From assembly GCF_021044425.1 (NCBI RefSeq), contig NZ_JAJNEC010000007.1, forward strand, positions 744,001 through 808,000: DNA of 64,000 bases, given 5' to 3'. A model generated the notes under the pieces. That model was not told the DNA's origin and did not search any database. It worked only from the letters and a program-made list of their open reading frames with translations. This document shows positions 18,322 through 27,666 of this stretch, in pieces. Source of the stretch: Niabella pedocola. Its GTDB lineage: Bacteria; Bacteroidota; Bacteroidia; Chitinophagales; Chitinophagaceae. Position 1 is the stretch's first letter. Each line of letters starts with the position of its first letter. Both the position numbers and the translations under genes were made by a program.

Positions 18322-19122
18322 TTACAAATAGGTTCCCATTTCTTCCTGGTATTGTTTGGCAACTGCGGCCGCAGCGCTGCTGAAATCTTCCTGTCCGGAA
18401 GCGTAAATAACAGCCCGGCTTGCGTTTACCAAAAGACCGCAGTCTTTGATCATCGCTTTTTCAGAGATCTCCTGCAGGCTTCCGCCCTGTGCTCCCACTC
18501 CGGGTACCAGGAGAAAATGATCGGGAATCAACTCCCGGATCCGGGTAAAGGCTTCCGCCTGCGTGGCTCCTACCACAAACATAAGGTTTTGGCTGGTGCC
18601 CCAGGACGACACGGTTTTTAATACTTTTTCATACAGCAGTCCGTCACCGCTGGCCTGCAGTTCAAAATCCCGCGCACCCTTATTTGATGTAAGCCCCAGT
18701 ACAATGGCCCATTTGCCTTCGTATTCCAGGAACGGCCGTACGCTGTCTTCACCCATATAAGGCGCCACGGTTACGGCGTCAAAAGGAAGGGTTTCAAAAA
18801 ACGCCTTGGCATACTGATCGCTGGTATTGCCGATATCGCCCCGCTTGGCATCTGCAATCTTAAAATGATCGGCGCCAATATAATGCACGGTCTTTTCCAT
18901 CGCATCCCAGCCCTTTGTACCCAGGGCTTCGTAAAAAGCCGTATTGATTTTATAGGCTACACAGGTTTCCCTTGTGGCATCGATAATGGCTTTATTAAAA
19001 AGAAATATCGCATCGGGGTTTCCCGACAAATGAGCCGGAATTTTTGTACTATCCGTATCCAGTCCTACACACAAATACGATCCTTTATCATAGATCTGTT
19101 TCACTAATTGTTCGCGCGTCAT
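18322..19122 (-). CDS. pyrF: Orotidine 5'-phosphate decarboxylase (type 2)
   Basis: A 266-residue cytoplasmic TIM-barrel enzyme converting OMP to UMP, the last step of pyrimidine synthesis. Visible motifs are LCVGLDTDSTKIP at the N-terminus, VAYKINTAFYEALG, and the catalytic FKIADAKRGDIGNTSDQYA (Asp-Lys-x-x-Asp). LLVPGVGAQGG is the phosphate-binding loop. Length and spacing fit the PyrF type 2 subfamily. It lies 30 bases downstream of manA on the same strand and may be cotranscribed. Confidence 0.95.
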   Translation of the reverse strand: MTREQLVKQIYDKGSYLCVGLDTDSTKIPAHLSGNPDAIFLFNKAIIDATRETCVAYKINTAFYEALGTKGWDAMEKTVHYIGADHFKIADAKRGDIGNTSDQYAKAFFETLPFDAVTVAPYMGEDSVRPFLEYEGKWAIVLGLTSNKGARDFELQASGDGLLYEKVLKTVSSWGTSQNLMFVVGATQAEAFTRIRELIPDHFLLVPGVGAQGGSLQEISEKAMIKDCGLLVNASRAVIYASGQEDFSSAAAAVAKQYQEEMGTYL

Positions 19123-19152
19123 GTTTATATCCGTTTATTAAGTCTTCTTGAG

Positions 19153-20361
19153 TTATAAGGGAACCGTAGCCCTGAATATGCGGGAAGGTGCACCGGCCAG
19201 TATTTTTATAACGGCGCCCGGAAAGCCCGCTGCAGCAATAGATCCGGCTTTCAATACAATGCGGGTATCATCGGCCGACAGTTCTGCTTCTCCATCCGTT
19301 AACAGAAAAAGTTCGGCTGTTGCCGGTTCCAGCACCAGCTCATCCCCCGTTTTCAGGTCATACGAGTGCAGCTCAAAATCCGGCACGGGAGCGGGGTATA
19401 CTTTTTCCTTTTTGTCGCCCCTTGCAGGAATCACTTGCGGATGCGTGGCTTCGCATTTGGTATGTTTCAGCAGTTCAACGGTATCGATATGCTTGGATGT
19501 GAGTCCTCCGCGCAGCACATTATCCGAGCTGGCCATAATCTCTACGTTGTATCCTTCCAGGTAGGCATGTGGCACCCCCGCATCCTGAAAAATAGCTTCC
19601 CCCGTTTTCAGGTGCACGATGTTAAAAAAATAGATCGAAAAAATACCCCGGTCGATGGAGCCGGGCTGTATAAAGATTTGTGCCGCGCGGGCCGCCCAAA
19701 AGTCTCCGGAAGACTTATCCAGTTTTTCCTGCAGGTATAATGGGATGATGCGATTAATGAGCGGCTGCAGCAATTCATTCACCTCTTCCTGAGGCAACTC
19801 CATCGCCATTTTATACAGTCCTTTATAGCCTTCGGTCTTAAATACCGGTATAAAAACATGCAATTCCGGCACCGCCTCCAGCGTTTGAAGCAATTGCTTT
19901 TCCGGCTTAAAGCCATGCAGCAGGTAAAACCCGCTTAAGGCCACCATCAGTTCCGGCTTATGATTGGCATCTTTATAATTCCGGTCGGGTGCATTTAAAG
20001 GAGTGCCTTTCTGGTTTTCGGCCTCAAAATCCAATGCAGCCTGGGCTTTAGACGGATGCACCTGAATGGAAAGCATATCCTTTACATCCAGCACCTTTAA
20101 TAAATAGGGCATCTGGCCAAACGCAGCGTTTACAGCGGTTCCCAGCAATGCATCCGGGTTCATCCGTATATAATCCCGCAGCAATACCTCCCGGCCGTCG
20201 TTAAGTTCGAGGGTACAATTGGCCGCTGGGTGCACGCCCATCCAGTATTCTGCAAAGGGTTTCATCTGTGGATTTTCTACCTGGAGCAGTGCCGGAATGA
20301 ACGACACACCTCCCCAATCGTAATGCTTTACATCGCCTTTGAGTAACGCCAGTTTTTGCAT
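19153..20361 (-). CDS. manA: Mannose-6-phosphate isomerase, class I
   Basis: A 402-residue zinc-dependent cupin enzyme that interconverts mannose-6-P and fructose-6-P. Zinc-site motifs are present: LSIQVHPSKAQAALD (Gln-x-His near residue 98), HKPELMVALSGF (Glu) and GVPHAYLEGYNVEIMASSDN with VLRGGLTSKHID. The start at 20361 (MQKLALLKGDVKHYDWGG) matches homologues; an upstream ATG at 20409 would overlap the divergent yraN. Only 38 bases separate the two divergent start codons. Confidence 0.94.
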   Translation of the reverse strand: MQKLALLKGDVKHYDWGGVSFIPALLQVENPQMKPFAEYWMGVHPAANCTLELNDGREVLLRDYIRMNPDALLGTAVNAAFGQMPYLLKVLDVKDMLSIQVHPSKAQAALDFEAENQKGTPLNAPDRNYKDANHKPELMVALSGFYLLHGFKPEKQLLQTLEAVPELHVFIPVFKTEGYKGLYKMAMELPQEEVNELLQPLINRIIPLYLQEKLDKSSGDFWAARAAQIFIQPGSIDRGIFSIYFFNIVHLKTGEAIFQDAGVPHAYLEGYNVEIMASSDNVLRGGLTSKHIDTVELLKHTKCEATHPQVIPARGDKKEKVYPAPVPDFELHSYDLKTGDELVLEPATAELFLLTDGEAELSADDTRIVLKAGSIAAAGFPGAVIKILAGAPSRIFRATVPL

Positions 20362-20399
20362 ATTAAAAATTGGATTAACTTGGGGGTAAAGATAACTGA

Positions 20400-20753
20400 A
20401 TGGCCACACATAATCAATTAGGAAAACACGGCGAAGACCTCGCAGCGGCCTACCTGACCCAAAGCGGTTATACCATCCTGTTTCAAAACTGGCGCTATTC
20501 TCATTATGAAATTGACATTATTGCCACCAAAAACAACAAATTGCATTTTGTAGAAGTAAAAACCCGAAGCAGCAAGGAATTTGGCTACCCCGAAGAAAGT
20601 GTTACCAAAAAGAAGTTCCGCTATTTACAACAGGCGGCAGACGAATTCCTGTATCAGCACCCCGGGCATTACCGGATCCAGTACGATATTGTGTCGATTA
20701 CCTTCCGCGCGGGCCAGCCTGAGTTTTTTTTGATCGAAGATGTGTTTTTGTGA
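20400..20753 (+). CDS. yraN: YraN/UPF0102 family protein
   Basis: A 117-residue protein with a restriction-endonuclease-like fold: GKHGEDLAAAYLTQSGYTIL, then HYEIDIIATKNNKLHFVEVK followed by TR. This carries the E-x-D and E-x-K residues of the PD-(D/E)xK core. Length is normal for UPF0102. Members are implicated in DNA processing, but the cellular role is not settled. It is divergent from manA. Confidence 0.93.
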   Translation: MATHNQLGKHGEDLAAAYLTQSGYTILFQNWRYSHYEIDIIATKNNKLHFVEVKTRSSKEFGYPEESVTKKKFRYLQQAADEFLYQHPGHYRIQYDIVSITFRAGQPEFFLIEDVFL

Positions 20754-20755
20754 GT

Positions 20756-20830
20756 GGAGATTTGAGATTTGAGATTTCAGATTCGAGATCCGAGATTTCA
20801 GATTCGAGATTTCAGAAGGCAGATTTGAGT
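20756..20830. repeat. Short tandem repeat of a GAGATTTCAGATTCGAGAT-like unit
   Basis: Degenerate repeats of 7-19 bases (GAGATTT, CAGATTCGAGAT) fill the spacer right after yraN. Two copies of TTTCAGATTCGAGAT are identical. This looks like the low-complexity intergenic repeats seen in Bacteroidota. It does not encode a protein I recognise. Confidence 0.6.
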
Positions 20831-20947
20831 TTGCGGCAGCGGGCGGTGGTCTCAAAATCCAATTCTCAAAGCTGATGGCCGACAACTCGCCGTTAAGTTG
20901 TAAATTAGCGATCTGCATTTATTTTATAACGATCTAAACAACAAGGA

Positions 20948-21628
20948 ATGAGACTAAAACCCTTTTCATTAAGTGCTGTTGCGCTGGCTACACTGCTTGC
21001 CTCCTGTGGTGGCGGCGCTGAAGGAACAACCGAAACAACGGCTACTTCTTTTTGTACCGATTCTGCCTGTATTAAAGACCCCATCCGCCTGGGCAGCCCT
21101 ACACCAGATAAACCCTCGGTAACCGTAAGTTTTAAAGATTGTCAGATCGACTCCATTGTTTTTGACAACGGGAAAGCAGGCAACGCCAAGATCGGCTTTG
21201 CTGATTTCTTTGGAGGACGTCCGGTAAAACCGAGCAAATCACTTTTCGGGTATGAATTTGGCGATGGACAGGCCGCCTGGTTAAAATTCAACGACTGTGC
21301 CACCGGGCGCGGTTATCTTATTAAAGTACCGGCGGCCAAAGGCGTTAGCCCTATGAAATATTTCAGTGCGGTTAACAGCTTCGACCCGAAATTCAGGGTT
21401 GCAGACGGCCTGGTGTCCTATTACGACAATACCTTCCTGTATGTGGAAGATGTACAAACCGGTAAGGTTGCAAAAACCTTACTGACCGATACCGGTGTAA
21501 AAGGGGTGGATCATGACAATGTGCATTCCTTCCTGGACTCTGTAAATATCCAGAAAGACCACCTGTATGCTAAAATCAAATATGAAGGGAAAGACATCGT
21601 GCATGATGTACCCCTTTCTTTTAAATAA
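20948..21628 (+). CDS. Lipoprotein of unknown function
   Basis: A 226-residue lipoprotein with signal peptide and lipobox L-L-A-S-C, then a Gly/Thr-rich linker (GGGAEGTTETTATS). The globular part has four further Cys (FCTDSACIKD, FKDCQIDSIVF, FNDCATG) that could form disulphides in the periplasm, and several beta-strand-like segments. I do not recognise the domain. It lies between yraN and xerD on the same strand, with no clear functional link. Confidence 0.75.
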   Translation: MRLKPFSLSAVALATLLASCGGGAEGTTETTATSFCTDSACIKDPIRLGSPTPDKPSVTVSFKDCQIDSIVFDNGKAGNAKIGFADFFGGRPVKPSKSLFGYEFGDGQAAWLKFNDCATGRGYLIKVPAAKGVSPMKYFSAVNSFDPKFRVADGLVSYYDNTFLYVEDVQTGKVAKTLLTDTGVKGVDHDNVHSFLDSVNIQKDHLYAKIKYEGKDIVHDVPLSFK

Positions 21629-21651
21629 CTAAATAAAACCAGTAAAGGAGG

Positions 21652-21774
21652 TTGTATCAAAAGTCGTTTTACGATGCACCGTCATTCAACAGCAGTTCCG
21701 GCATCTAATGAAGGGATATCCTTTTCAGCGGCCGGCACCTGTTTGATACGGCAACGCAAGAACTTTTGATACAA
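21652..21774. repeat. 123-bp inverted-repeat-bounded element upstream of xerD
   Basis: A perfect 13-base inverted repeat, TTGTATCAAAAGT at 21652-21664 and ACTTTTGATACAA at 21762-21774, bounds 97 bases. The interior holds smaller symmetric words (CGTTTTACG; TTTGATACGGCAACGCAAG). A T-rich run follows the right arm. It ends 15 bases before the xerD start codon. It could be a miniature transposable element or a structured leader/terminator for the upstream lipoprotein gene; the sequence alone does not decide. Confidence 0.5.
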
Positions 21775-21789
21775 TCTTTTTTTATTTTT

Positions 21790-22698
21790 ATGTGGGAGTC
21801 CTATAAGAAAAGTTTCCAGGCCTATTTAAAACTGGAGAAATCACTTTCCGGCAATTCCACGGAAGCCTACCTGAGGGATATCGATAAGCTGACCGCCTAC
21901 CTGCAGTTGCAATCGCTGGCGCTGGCGCCGGCAGACATCACGTTAAAACACCTGCAGGCTTTCCTCGAGTGGATTACAGAACTGGGGATGCAGCCCACCT
22001 CCCAGGCAAGGGTCATTTCGGGTATCCGTGCCTTTTACCGGTTCTGCCTGCTGGAAAACATTGTACAACAGGATCCCACCCTGTTGGTGGAAGCCCCTAA
22101 AACCCGGCGCATCCTGCCGGACGTGCTGAGCTTCGAAGAAATTGAGCAGCTCCTTTCGGTTATCGACCTTAGCAAACCCGAGGGTACCCGCAATAAAGCG
22201 ATTATAGAAACCATGTACAGCTGTGGGTTGCGGGTAAGTGAAGTGGTGCAGTTGCGGATCTCGCAGCTTTACCTGGATGTTGGATATATACGGGTCATCG
22301 GCAAAGGTGATAAGGAACGGCTGGTACCTATTGGCGGCACGGCCATCAAACATATAAAAATATACCTGCAGGAAATTCGCCCGCAACTGACTGTAAAGCC
22401 CGGCAACGAGGATATTGTTTTTTTAAACAAACGGGGCACATTGCTTACCCGGGTAATGATTTTCCTGGTCATCAAAGACCTTGCCTTAAAAGCACAGATT
22501 CAAAAAGCCATTTCACCGCATACCTTCCGCCATTCTTTTGCAACCCATTTAATCGAAGGAGGCGCCAATTTGCGCGCGGTGCAGGAAATGCTGGGGCATG
22601 AAAGTATTACCACAACTGAAATTTACACCCATCTTGACCGGGAATTCCTCCGGAAAACCCTGGACCAGTTTCACCCGCTTTTCAACAAAAACAACTGA
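21790..22698 (+). CDS. xerD: Site-specific tyrosine recombinase XerD
   Basis: A 302-residue tyrosine recombinase. The N-terminal SAM-like core-binding domain covers about 1-85 (LSGNSTEAYLRDIDKL). The catalytic domain (105-295) has all active residues: Arg in SCGLRVSEV, Lys in GKGDKERLVP, H-x-x-R in HTFRHSFATHLIEGG, His in MLGHESITTTEIY and the nucleophile Tyr in that same segment (TEIYTHLD). It resolves chromosome dimers at dif with XerC. The ATG at 21790 (MWESYKKSF) is preferred over 21766, which would fall inside the upstream inverted repeat. Confidence 0.93.
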   Translation: MWESYKKSFQAYLKLEKSLSGNSTEAYLRDIDKLTAYLQLQSLALAPADITLKHLQAFLEWITELGMQPTSQARVISGIRAFYRFCLLENIVQQDPTLLVEAPKTRRILPDVLSFEEIEQLLSVIDLSKPEGTRNKAIIETMYSCGLRVSEVVQLRISQLYLDVGYIRVIGKGDKERLVPIGGTAIKHIKIYLQEIRPQLTVKPGNEDIVFLNKRGTLLTRVMIFLVIKDLALKAQIQKAISPHTFRHSFATHLIEGGANLRAVQEMLGHESITTTEIYTHLDREFLRKTLDQFHPLFNKNN

Positions 22699-22950
22699 AC
22701 ATTGTTAGGTTGCAGGATGTGCGTCAATGCGCGCATTGTATAAATGAATGCAGCTCCTTTTTTTTGCAGGTACCGGGCAACCGGAAAGTCGCCGGTAAAC
22801 CAGGTTTATCAGCGTGTTTTCGCTGGCGGCCGAACCTTAAAGGAAGCAGTGCAGGAATGGGTTACACAAAAATTTTCCGGACGCATGCCAAATAGACAAG
22901 GGCAACTTATAATATTCTTCTATTTTCGCAACTACCAAAAACAATCATCA

Positions 22951-23781
22951 ATGAAACGAATCTTTTTATCATTTCTTTTAGCAGGAGCCCTGTGCTCGGT
23001 TCAGGCACAGGTAAAGTTCCCCGCAGCCAGCCCGGCGCAAACTATTAAACAGGATTTTGGCTTAGGCACTATTGAATGGTCTTATAGCCGTCCCAGTCTG
23101 AAGGGCCGTCAGTTGTACACCGATCTTGCCCCGGCAGGAAAGCTCTGGCGTACAGGAGCCAACGGTTCCACTACCCTAACCATCAGCGATGAGGTCATTA
23201 TCGGAGGTAAAACCATTCCCGCAGGTAAGTACGGATTGCTTACGATTCCCGACCGTAAATCCTGGACCGTTATTCTCACCAAACAAACCGATGTAACCAG
23301 TGATCCCACGGCCTATAAAACAGCTGATGATGTGGTAAGGGTATCGGTAGCACCGGTAACTACAAAAAACAATACGGAAACCTTTACCATCCAACTGGCC
23401 AATATTACGCCTACAACAGCGGAGTTACAGCTTTCCTGGGGTAATGTGCTGGTTCCTGTTCCGGTAAAAACCGACATCGATGGCCGGATCATGGCATCTA
23501 TTGATGCTTCTATGCAATCAGACAAACCGGCTTACTTCCCGGCAGCAACCTACTACCTTGAAAATAATAAAGACCTTAATAAGGCGATCGACTGGTTTGC
23601 AAAAGCAGCAGCGGCCCAGCCCAAGGCTTACTGGATCCAGTATCAGTATGCAAAGGCACTGGCAAAAGCCGGACGGAAAAAGGATGCCCGGGCTGCAGCT
23701 GAAGCATCCATGCAGCTGGCTAAAGAAAATAACAACGATGATTATGTACGCAACAATCAAAAACTGATCGCTACCCTGTAA
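22951..23781 (+). CDS. DUF2911 secreted protein with C-terminal TPR-like region
   Basis: A 276-residue exported protein with a signal peptide ending S-V-Q-A-Q. The DUF2911 domain covers about 25-170: IEWSYSRPSLKGRQLYTDLA, GKLWRTGANGSTTLTISDEV, IPAGKYGLLTIPD. The C-terminal 80 residues are Ala/Lys-rich helical pairs (DLNKAIDWFAKAAAAQPKAY, YQYAKALAKAGRKKDARAAA) that resemble tetratricopeptide repeats. A TATTTTCG box about 20 bases upstream may be the -7 element. The start at 22951 gives the signal peptide. Function of the family is unknown. Confidence 0.88.
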   Translation: MKRIFLSFLLAGALCSVQAQVKFPAASPAQTIKQDFGLGTIEWSYSRPSLKGRQLYTDLAPAGKLWRTGANGSTTLTISDEVIIGGKTIPAGKYGLLTIPDRKSWTVILTKQTDVTSDPTAYKTADDVVRVSVAPVTTKNNTETFTIQLANITPTTAELQLSWGNVLVPVPVKTDIDGRIMASIDASMQSDKPAYFPAATYYLENNKDLNKAIDWFAKAAAAQPKAYWIQYQYAKALAKAGRKKDARAAAEASMQLAKENNNDDYVRNNQKLIATL

Positions 23782-23805
23782 TCATCCCTACCTAAAAACA
23801 TCATC

Positions 23806-24684
23806 ATGAAAAAAATGGCCCTGGTACTCTTCGCATTCACCGCATCAGCGGTTTCCCTGTTGCATGCGCAAACCGTTACCCTGAAGTTCAATCCTGCTAA
23901 CGGCAGCAGGTATGATGTCATCAATACCAATATCCTCCGCATGAAACAAACGTTGATGGGGCAGGTAATGAACATAGACTTCAGCACTACTGCAAACATG
24001 CGCTATGAACTGGCAGATGCGGGTGCCGAGAAAACTGCAATTATCAGCTATGGCGCTGTAAAAACGGATATCAATTTTGCAGGTCAGGAATTGCATATTG
24101 ACAGCGAGAGCCCCGATACGGCCAATGCCGCCAACAACATATTCCGGTCTATCCGCGGCAAAAAAGTGAAAGCCTTTATCGCCGCAGATGGTACGGTAAC
24201 AAAAATGGAAGGCTGGGAGCAACTAACAGAGGCAATGGGTGCCGATCAGGAATCCCAGGCCATCACCGGCGAATTATTCTCCGAAGCCACTATAAAAAGT
24301 TTGCTGGAACAGGGATTTAAAATGTATCCCGAAAAACCGGTGTCGGCCGGAAGCACCTGGTCATCTGTTATCCGGATTGAAAAACCGTACAAACTGACGA
24401 TGCACAATACGTATACCCTGAAAAAGATCGAGGGTGGTAAAAGCCTGATCAGCATCGACGGCAAAGTAGGTACCAATGGCGTTACAAAAATGGAGCAACA
24501 GGGCATGGAAGTGGAAGTAAACCTGGATGGTACGGTTAGCGGCACCATATCTATGGACAATGCCACGGGCATCACCGATACTTCTAACCTGGTTCAGCAA
24601 CTTAAGGGAACCATGAAAGTACAGGGAATGGAAGTGCCTATGGAGGCCACTGTGGAAACAAACCTTCAAATGAAGCAACGTTAA
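23806..24684 (+). CDS. DUF6263-family secreted protein
   Basis: A 292-residue exported protein, signal peptide ending L-L-H-A-Q. The mature sequence is beta-rich and repeats a pattern of basic and hydrophobic strands (LKFNPANGSRYDVINTN, MKQTLMGQVMNIDFSTTANM, VKAFIAADGTVTKMEGWEQL). This fits the DUF6263 family of Bacteroidota. It follows the DUF2911 gene by 24 bases and shares its terminator, so the two are probably one operon. Function unknown. Confidence 0.78.
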   Translation: MKKMALVLFAFTASAVSLLHAQTVTLKFNPANGSRYDVINTNILRMKQTLMGQVMNIDFSTTANMRYELADAGAEKTAIISYGAVKTDINFAGQELHIDSESPDTANAANNIFRSIRGKKVKAFIAADGTVTKMEGWEQLTEAMGADQESQAITGELFSEATIKSLLEQGFKMYPEKPVSAGSTWSSVIRIEKPYKLTMHNTYTLKKIEGGKSLISIDGKVGTNGVTKMEQQGMEVEVNLDGTVSGTISMDNATGITDTSNLVQQLKGTMKVQGMEVPMEATVETNLQMKQR

Positions 24685-24708
24685 AGCGTTCCCGGAGCGC
24701 ATCCAACA

Positions 24709-24764
24709 CCTTCAATAAAAAAAATCGGTCCGTATTTACCCGGACCGATTTTTTTTATTGAAGG
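24709..24764. terminator. Long bidirectional terminator between convergent genes
   Basis: A perfect 24-base inverted repeat (24709-24732 pairs with 24741-24764) around an 8-base loop. The core TCGGTCCG / CGGACCGA is flanked by A8 on one side and T8 on the other. It can therefore terminate the plus-strand DUF6263 transcript and the minus-strand peptidase transcript. The right arm ends directly at the stop codon of the peptidase gene. Confidence 0.92.
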
Positions 24765-26903
24765 TTATTGTGTGTTGATCTTATAGTCTTTGGGTGGCGT
24801 GGCGCCCAGCAAGTGTTCCACGAAATAATCCCAGCGCCGCCGCATCATATAATACGAATCCGTTCCGTAACCATGCCGTGCATTGGGAATTACCACGAGG
24901 TCGAAGGATTTATTCGCCTTAATCAAGGCATCGGCCACCAGGTAGGTATTATAGGGCGGCACATTATCATCCATCCCTCCTGTTACCAACATTAATTTTC
25001 CCTGCAGGTTTTTTGCATAAAGCTGGTTGGCCTGTTTCTCATAATTATCGCCTTGCAGTAACCCGATATACCGCTCGCCCCAGTCATCTTCATAATTCCG
25101 GTTATCATGATTACCGGATTCCGCGATCCCCACTTTAAAGATCTCCGGATATTTGAACATGGCCGACGCCGTTGCAAACCCACCACCGGAATGGCCCCAG
25201 ATGCCCACCCGATCCAGGTCCATAAAGCTGTTTCTGGACGCTAACTGCCGCAGACCGGCAATCTGATCCGGTAACGTATTTTCGCCCATATGGCCATAGC
25301 AGGCATCATGAAATGCCTTGGAACGGTTAGGATTGCAGCTGCCTTCCAGCCGTACAACAATAAATCCCAGTTCAGCCAGGGCCTGAAAATCCCCGGCAGC
25401 CGCATTAAACGACCAGCTGCCTACGCTTCCACCCTGCGGGCCGGGGTAGATATACACCACCACCGGGTACTTCTTCGCAGGATCCAGGTTGCCCGGTTTA
25501 TAGAGCAAGCCGTAAAGATCAAATTGCTGATTGGCCGATTTTACGGTAAACACTTCCGGTGCCAGCCAGCCCGCCTGTTTCAGTGCTGCAAGATCGATTG
25601 CGCCCAAATCCCGGATGGTTTTTCCGGACAGATCTTTCAGCTTGGTTACCGGTGGTACCACCGGTGTGGAATACTTATCAATGAAATAATTTTTATCCGG
25701 AGATAGGGTGATCGCATGGTTTCCCGGTTCCGGCGTAAGCGCCACCGGCGTTTTACCATTAAAGTCTGTTCTGTAAAAATGGCTGAAATAGGGATTTTCG
25801 CCCGGCTCTTTTCCTTTGGCTTCAAAAAGGATCTGCCTTTTTTTAACGTCTACCTGCAGCATCCGGGTCACCACAAAATCGCCTTTGGTAAGCTGCTGTT
25901 TTACAGCTCCGGTTGCCAGGTCATACAAATAAAGATGCCCCCATCCACTCCGTTCCGAGTACCAGATCGCTTCATTTGTACCGGAAAGGAATTTCCAGTT
26001 CGCCATTCCCTGACCGGATTCATATTGTGTGGGAACCTGTTCCTCAAATACGGTACGTATGGCTCCGGTAGCAATATCAGCGATCCGGAACTGTGCTATT
26101 TTATGATCCCGGCTTACCGATACAAAGGCCAGTTGTTTACCATCGGCGCTCCATTCATTATCACCAAAATCGCCGTCACAGGCAATATCATCGCAAAGTG
26201 TTCCCCGGCGATCGTCCGGCTGCATTTTAAAACGGGTTATGGCCGCTGTTTCCACATCAATCACCAGCCGGTGTATTTTTATAATGGCACTATCACCGGG
26301 CAAGGGATACTTCCATTGCTCCAGCTCGGGTGCTCCAATCTTCGTACGCACCAGGTACATATCTTTTACATGACGCTGATCCTGTTGAAAGGTGGCAATT
26401 TTCCGGCTATCGGGCGACCACAAAACAATTGCCCGGTCCGAATGCGTCCATCCCGCGTTATCCGTTGCATAACCAAAATCTTTTATTCCATCTGTGGTCA
26501 ACGGTTGTTCTTTCCCGGATGCCAGGTCTCTTACCCAAAGATTCCAGTCTTTTATGTACACTTCTTTTTGTCCATCAGGCGATACCACACCCGGAACGGC
26601 GGCCTTTCTCCTGGCGGCCGGTTTACCCGCTTCCGGAGATTGGCTGGTCGTTACCTGTCCGCCTTTCTTTACGGCAGGATCGATGATGACATACTGTTTG
26701 GTTGAAGGCAGCTGGTACCAAAGCTTTCCGTCCGGCAGCCATTGGGGATTTACGGCCTGGCTATTGTACGCTTTTGCAGCGCTGCCGCCGCTCATTACCC
26801 GTACCGCCTGGTCGTAATCTGCCGTGGTAAATACCTTTTTTTGCTGGGCAGTTAATCCCAACCCCATATACAGCAGCCCGGTTAATAGTAAACATTTCTT
26901 CAT
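24765..26903 (-). CDS. S9-family dipeptidyl-peptidase IV-like serine peptidase
   Basis: A 712-residue exported peptidase. The start at 26903 (MKKCLLLTGLLYMG) gives a signal peptide ending L-T-A-Q. Residues about 80-440 form the DPP-IV beta-propeller; the alpha/beta-hydrolase domain covers 460-705. The catalytic triad is visible: Ser in GIWGHSGGGFATAS (about 573, the H-S-G variant of the usual W-S-Y-G), Asp in GGMDDNVPP (about 644) and His in NARHGYG (about 677). It probably removes N-terminal dipeptides or processes oligopeptides in the periplasm. It is monocistronic and ends in the shared terminator. Confidence 0.92.
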   Translation of the reverse strand: MKKCLLLTGLLYMGLGLTAQQKKVFTTADYDQAVRVMSGGSAAKAYNSQAVNPQWLPDGKLWYQLPSTKQYVIIDPAVKKGGQVTTSQSPEAGKPAARRKAAVPGVVSPDGQKEVYIKDWNLWVRDLASGKEQPLTTDGIKDFGYATDNAGWTHSDRAIVLWSPDSRKIATFQQDQRHVKDMYLVRTKIGAPELEQWKYPLPGDSAIIKIHRLVIDVETAAITRFKMQPDDRRGTLCDDIACDGDFGDNEWSADGKQLAFVSVSRDHKIAQFRIADIATGAIRTVFEEQVPTQYESGQGMANWKFLSGTNEAIWYSERSGWGHLYLYDLATGAVKQQLTKGDFVVTRMLQVDVKKRQILFEAKGKEPGENPYFSHFYRTDFNGKTPVALTPEPGNHAITLSPDKNYFIDKYSTPVVPPVTKLKDLSGKTIRDLGAIDLAALKQAGWLAPEVFTVKSANQQFDLYGLLYKPGNLDPAKKYPVVVYIYPGPQGGSVGSWSFNAAAGDFQALAELGFIVVRLEGSCNPNRSKAFHDACYGHMGENTLPDQIAGLRQLASRNSFMDLDRVGIWGHSGGGFATASAMFKYPEIFKVGIAESGNHDNRNYEDDWGERYIGLLQGDNYEKQANQLYAKNLQGKLMLVTGGMDDNVPPYNTYLVADALIKANKSFDLVVIPNARHGYGTDSYYMMRRRWDYFVEHLLGATPPKDYKINTQ

Positions 26904-27081
26904 AAACAACGCCATTATAATATGCTTTGAAAATTTCCGGGCAAATTAGTTTAATTTTTCGGAAATTTGTATCCGACGGTGGGTTATCAGATTTCAGGCT
27001 GCCGGTTCTGTTGTATTGTTATGGTTAGAAGCTACCTGTTCTATTTCTTAATACCTATGCGTCTTTTGTTAAAAACAGGAA

Positions 27082-27582
27082 ATGAATGGTTTCAGGTACA
27101 TAAAATGGCTGCTTGCTTTTGGCATTGCCGGAATGATTACCGGTTGCCAGAAGAACGGCGATTCCACGCCTGACGGTTATATCCGCACCACCATTTTTGA
27201 AAATCCCCTGCCCGAGCCGGTTACCGTACAATATTTTAATGCCCGGATCAGCCCCAATGGCGATACTACGATTCTTTTCTCGGGGCAAAAGATTCTTATT
27301 GACGCCAATTCCAGTACACAGGTTGTAGAAACCGTTTGTTTAAAGGATTGTGCGCCGCAGTTTACACCGCCGGTGCTCAATATGGCCCGCATAACCATTG
27401 GAGATGTACAAAAAATAGTGATCAATTGTAACACTACCCCGTCCGGCACTCCCATTCCCGATTGCGGGAAAGATCCCTCCAATATTTTCAATGAAGCCCT
27501 ATGGTCGGTGACCAAAAAGAGTTCAGGCGATGTTCTTAAAACCTACACCTTTAACCCGCTTGGTTATAGCAAGGCGCAGTAA
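27082..27582 (+). CDS. Small lipoprotein of unknown function
   Basis: A 166-residue lipoprotein: hydrophobic signal then M-I-T-G-C. The mature part is beta-rich with Cys pairs (VCLKDCAPQF; INCNTTPSGTPIPDCG) that may form disulphides. I do not recognise the family. It is followed after 84 bases by a CarboxypepD_reg-like protein on the same strand. Confidence 0.7.
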   Translation: MNGFRYIKWLLAFGIAGMITGCQKNGDSTPDGYIRTTIFENPLPEPVTVQYFNARISPNGDTTILFSGQKILIDANSSTQVVETVCLKDCAPQFTPPVLNMARITIGDVQKIVINCNTTPSGTPIPDCGKDPSNIFNEALWSVTKKSSGDVLKTYTFNPLGYSKAQ

Positions 27583-27666
27583 TTTACGGTACCGTTAAGA
27601 CGCTTTAACAAAACATTGGATACACTGCAGACGCCCAAAGAAAAAGCCTGCTTAATTTTAATATAC

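Noticed and set aside
25716..26705. 329-codon plus-strand frame
   Set aside because: Antisense to the DPP-IV-like gene; no signal or domain, and composition follows the opposite strand's codons.
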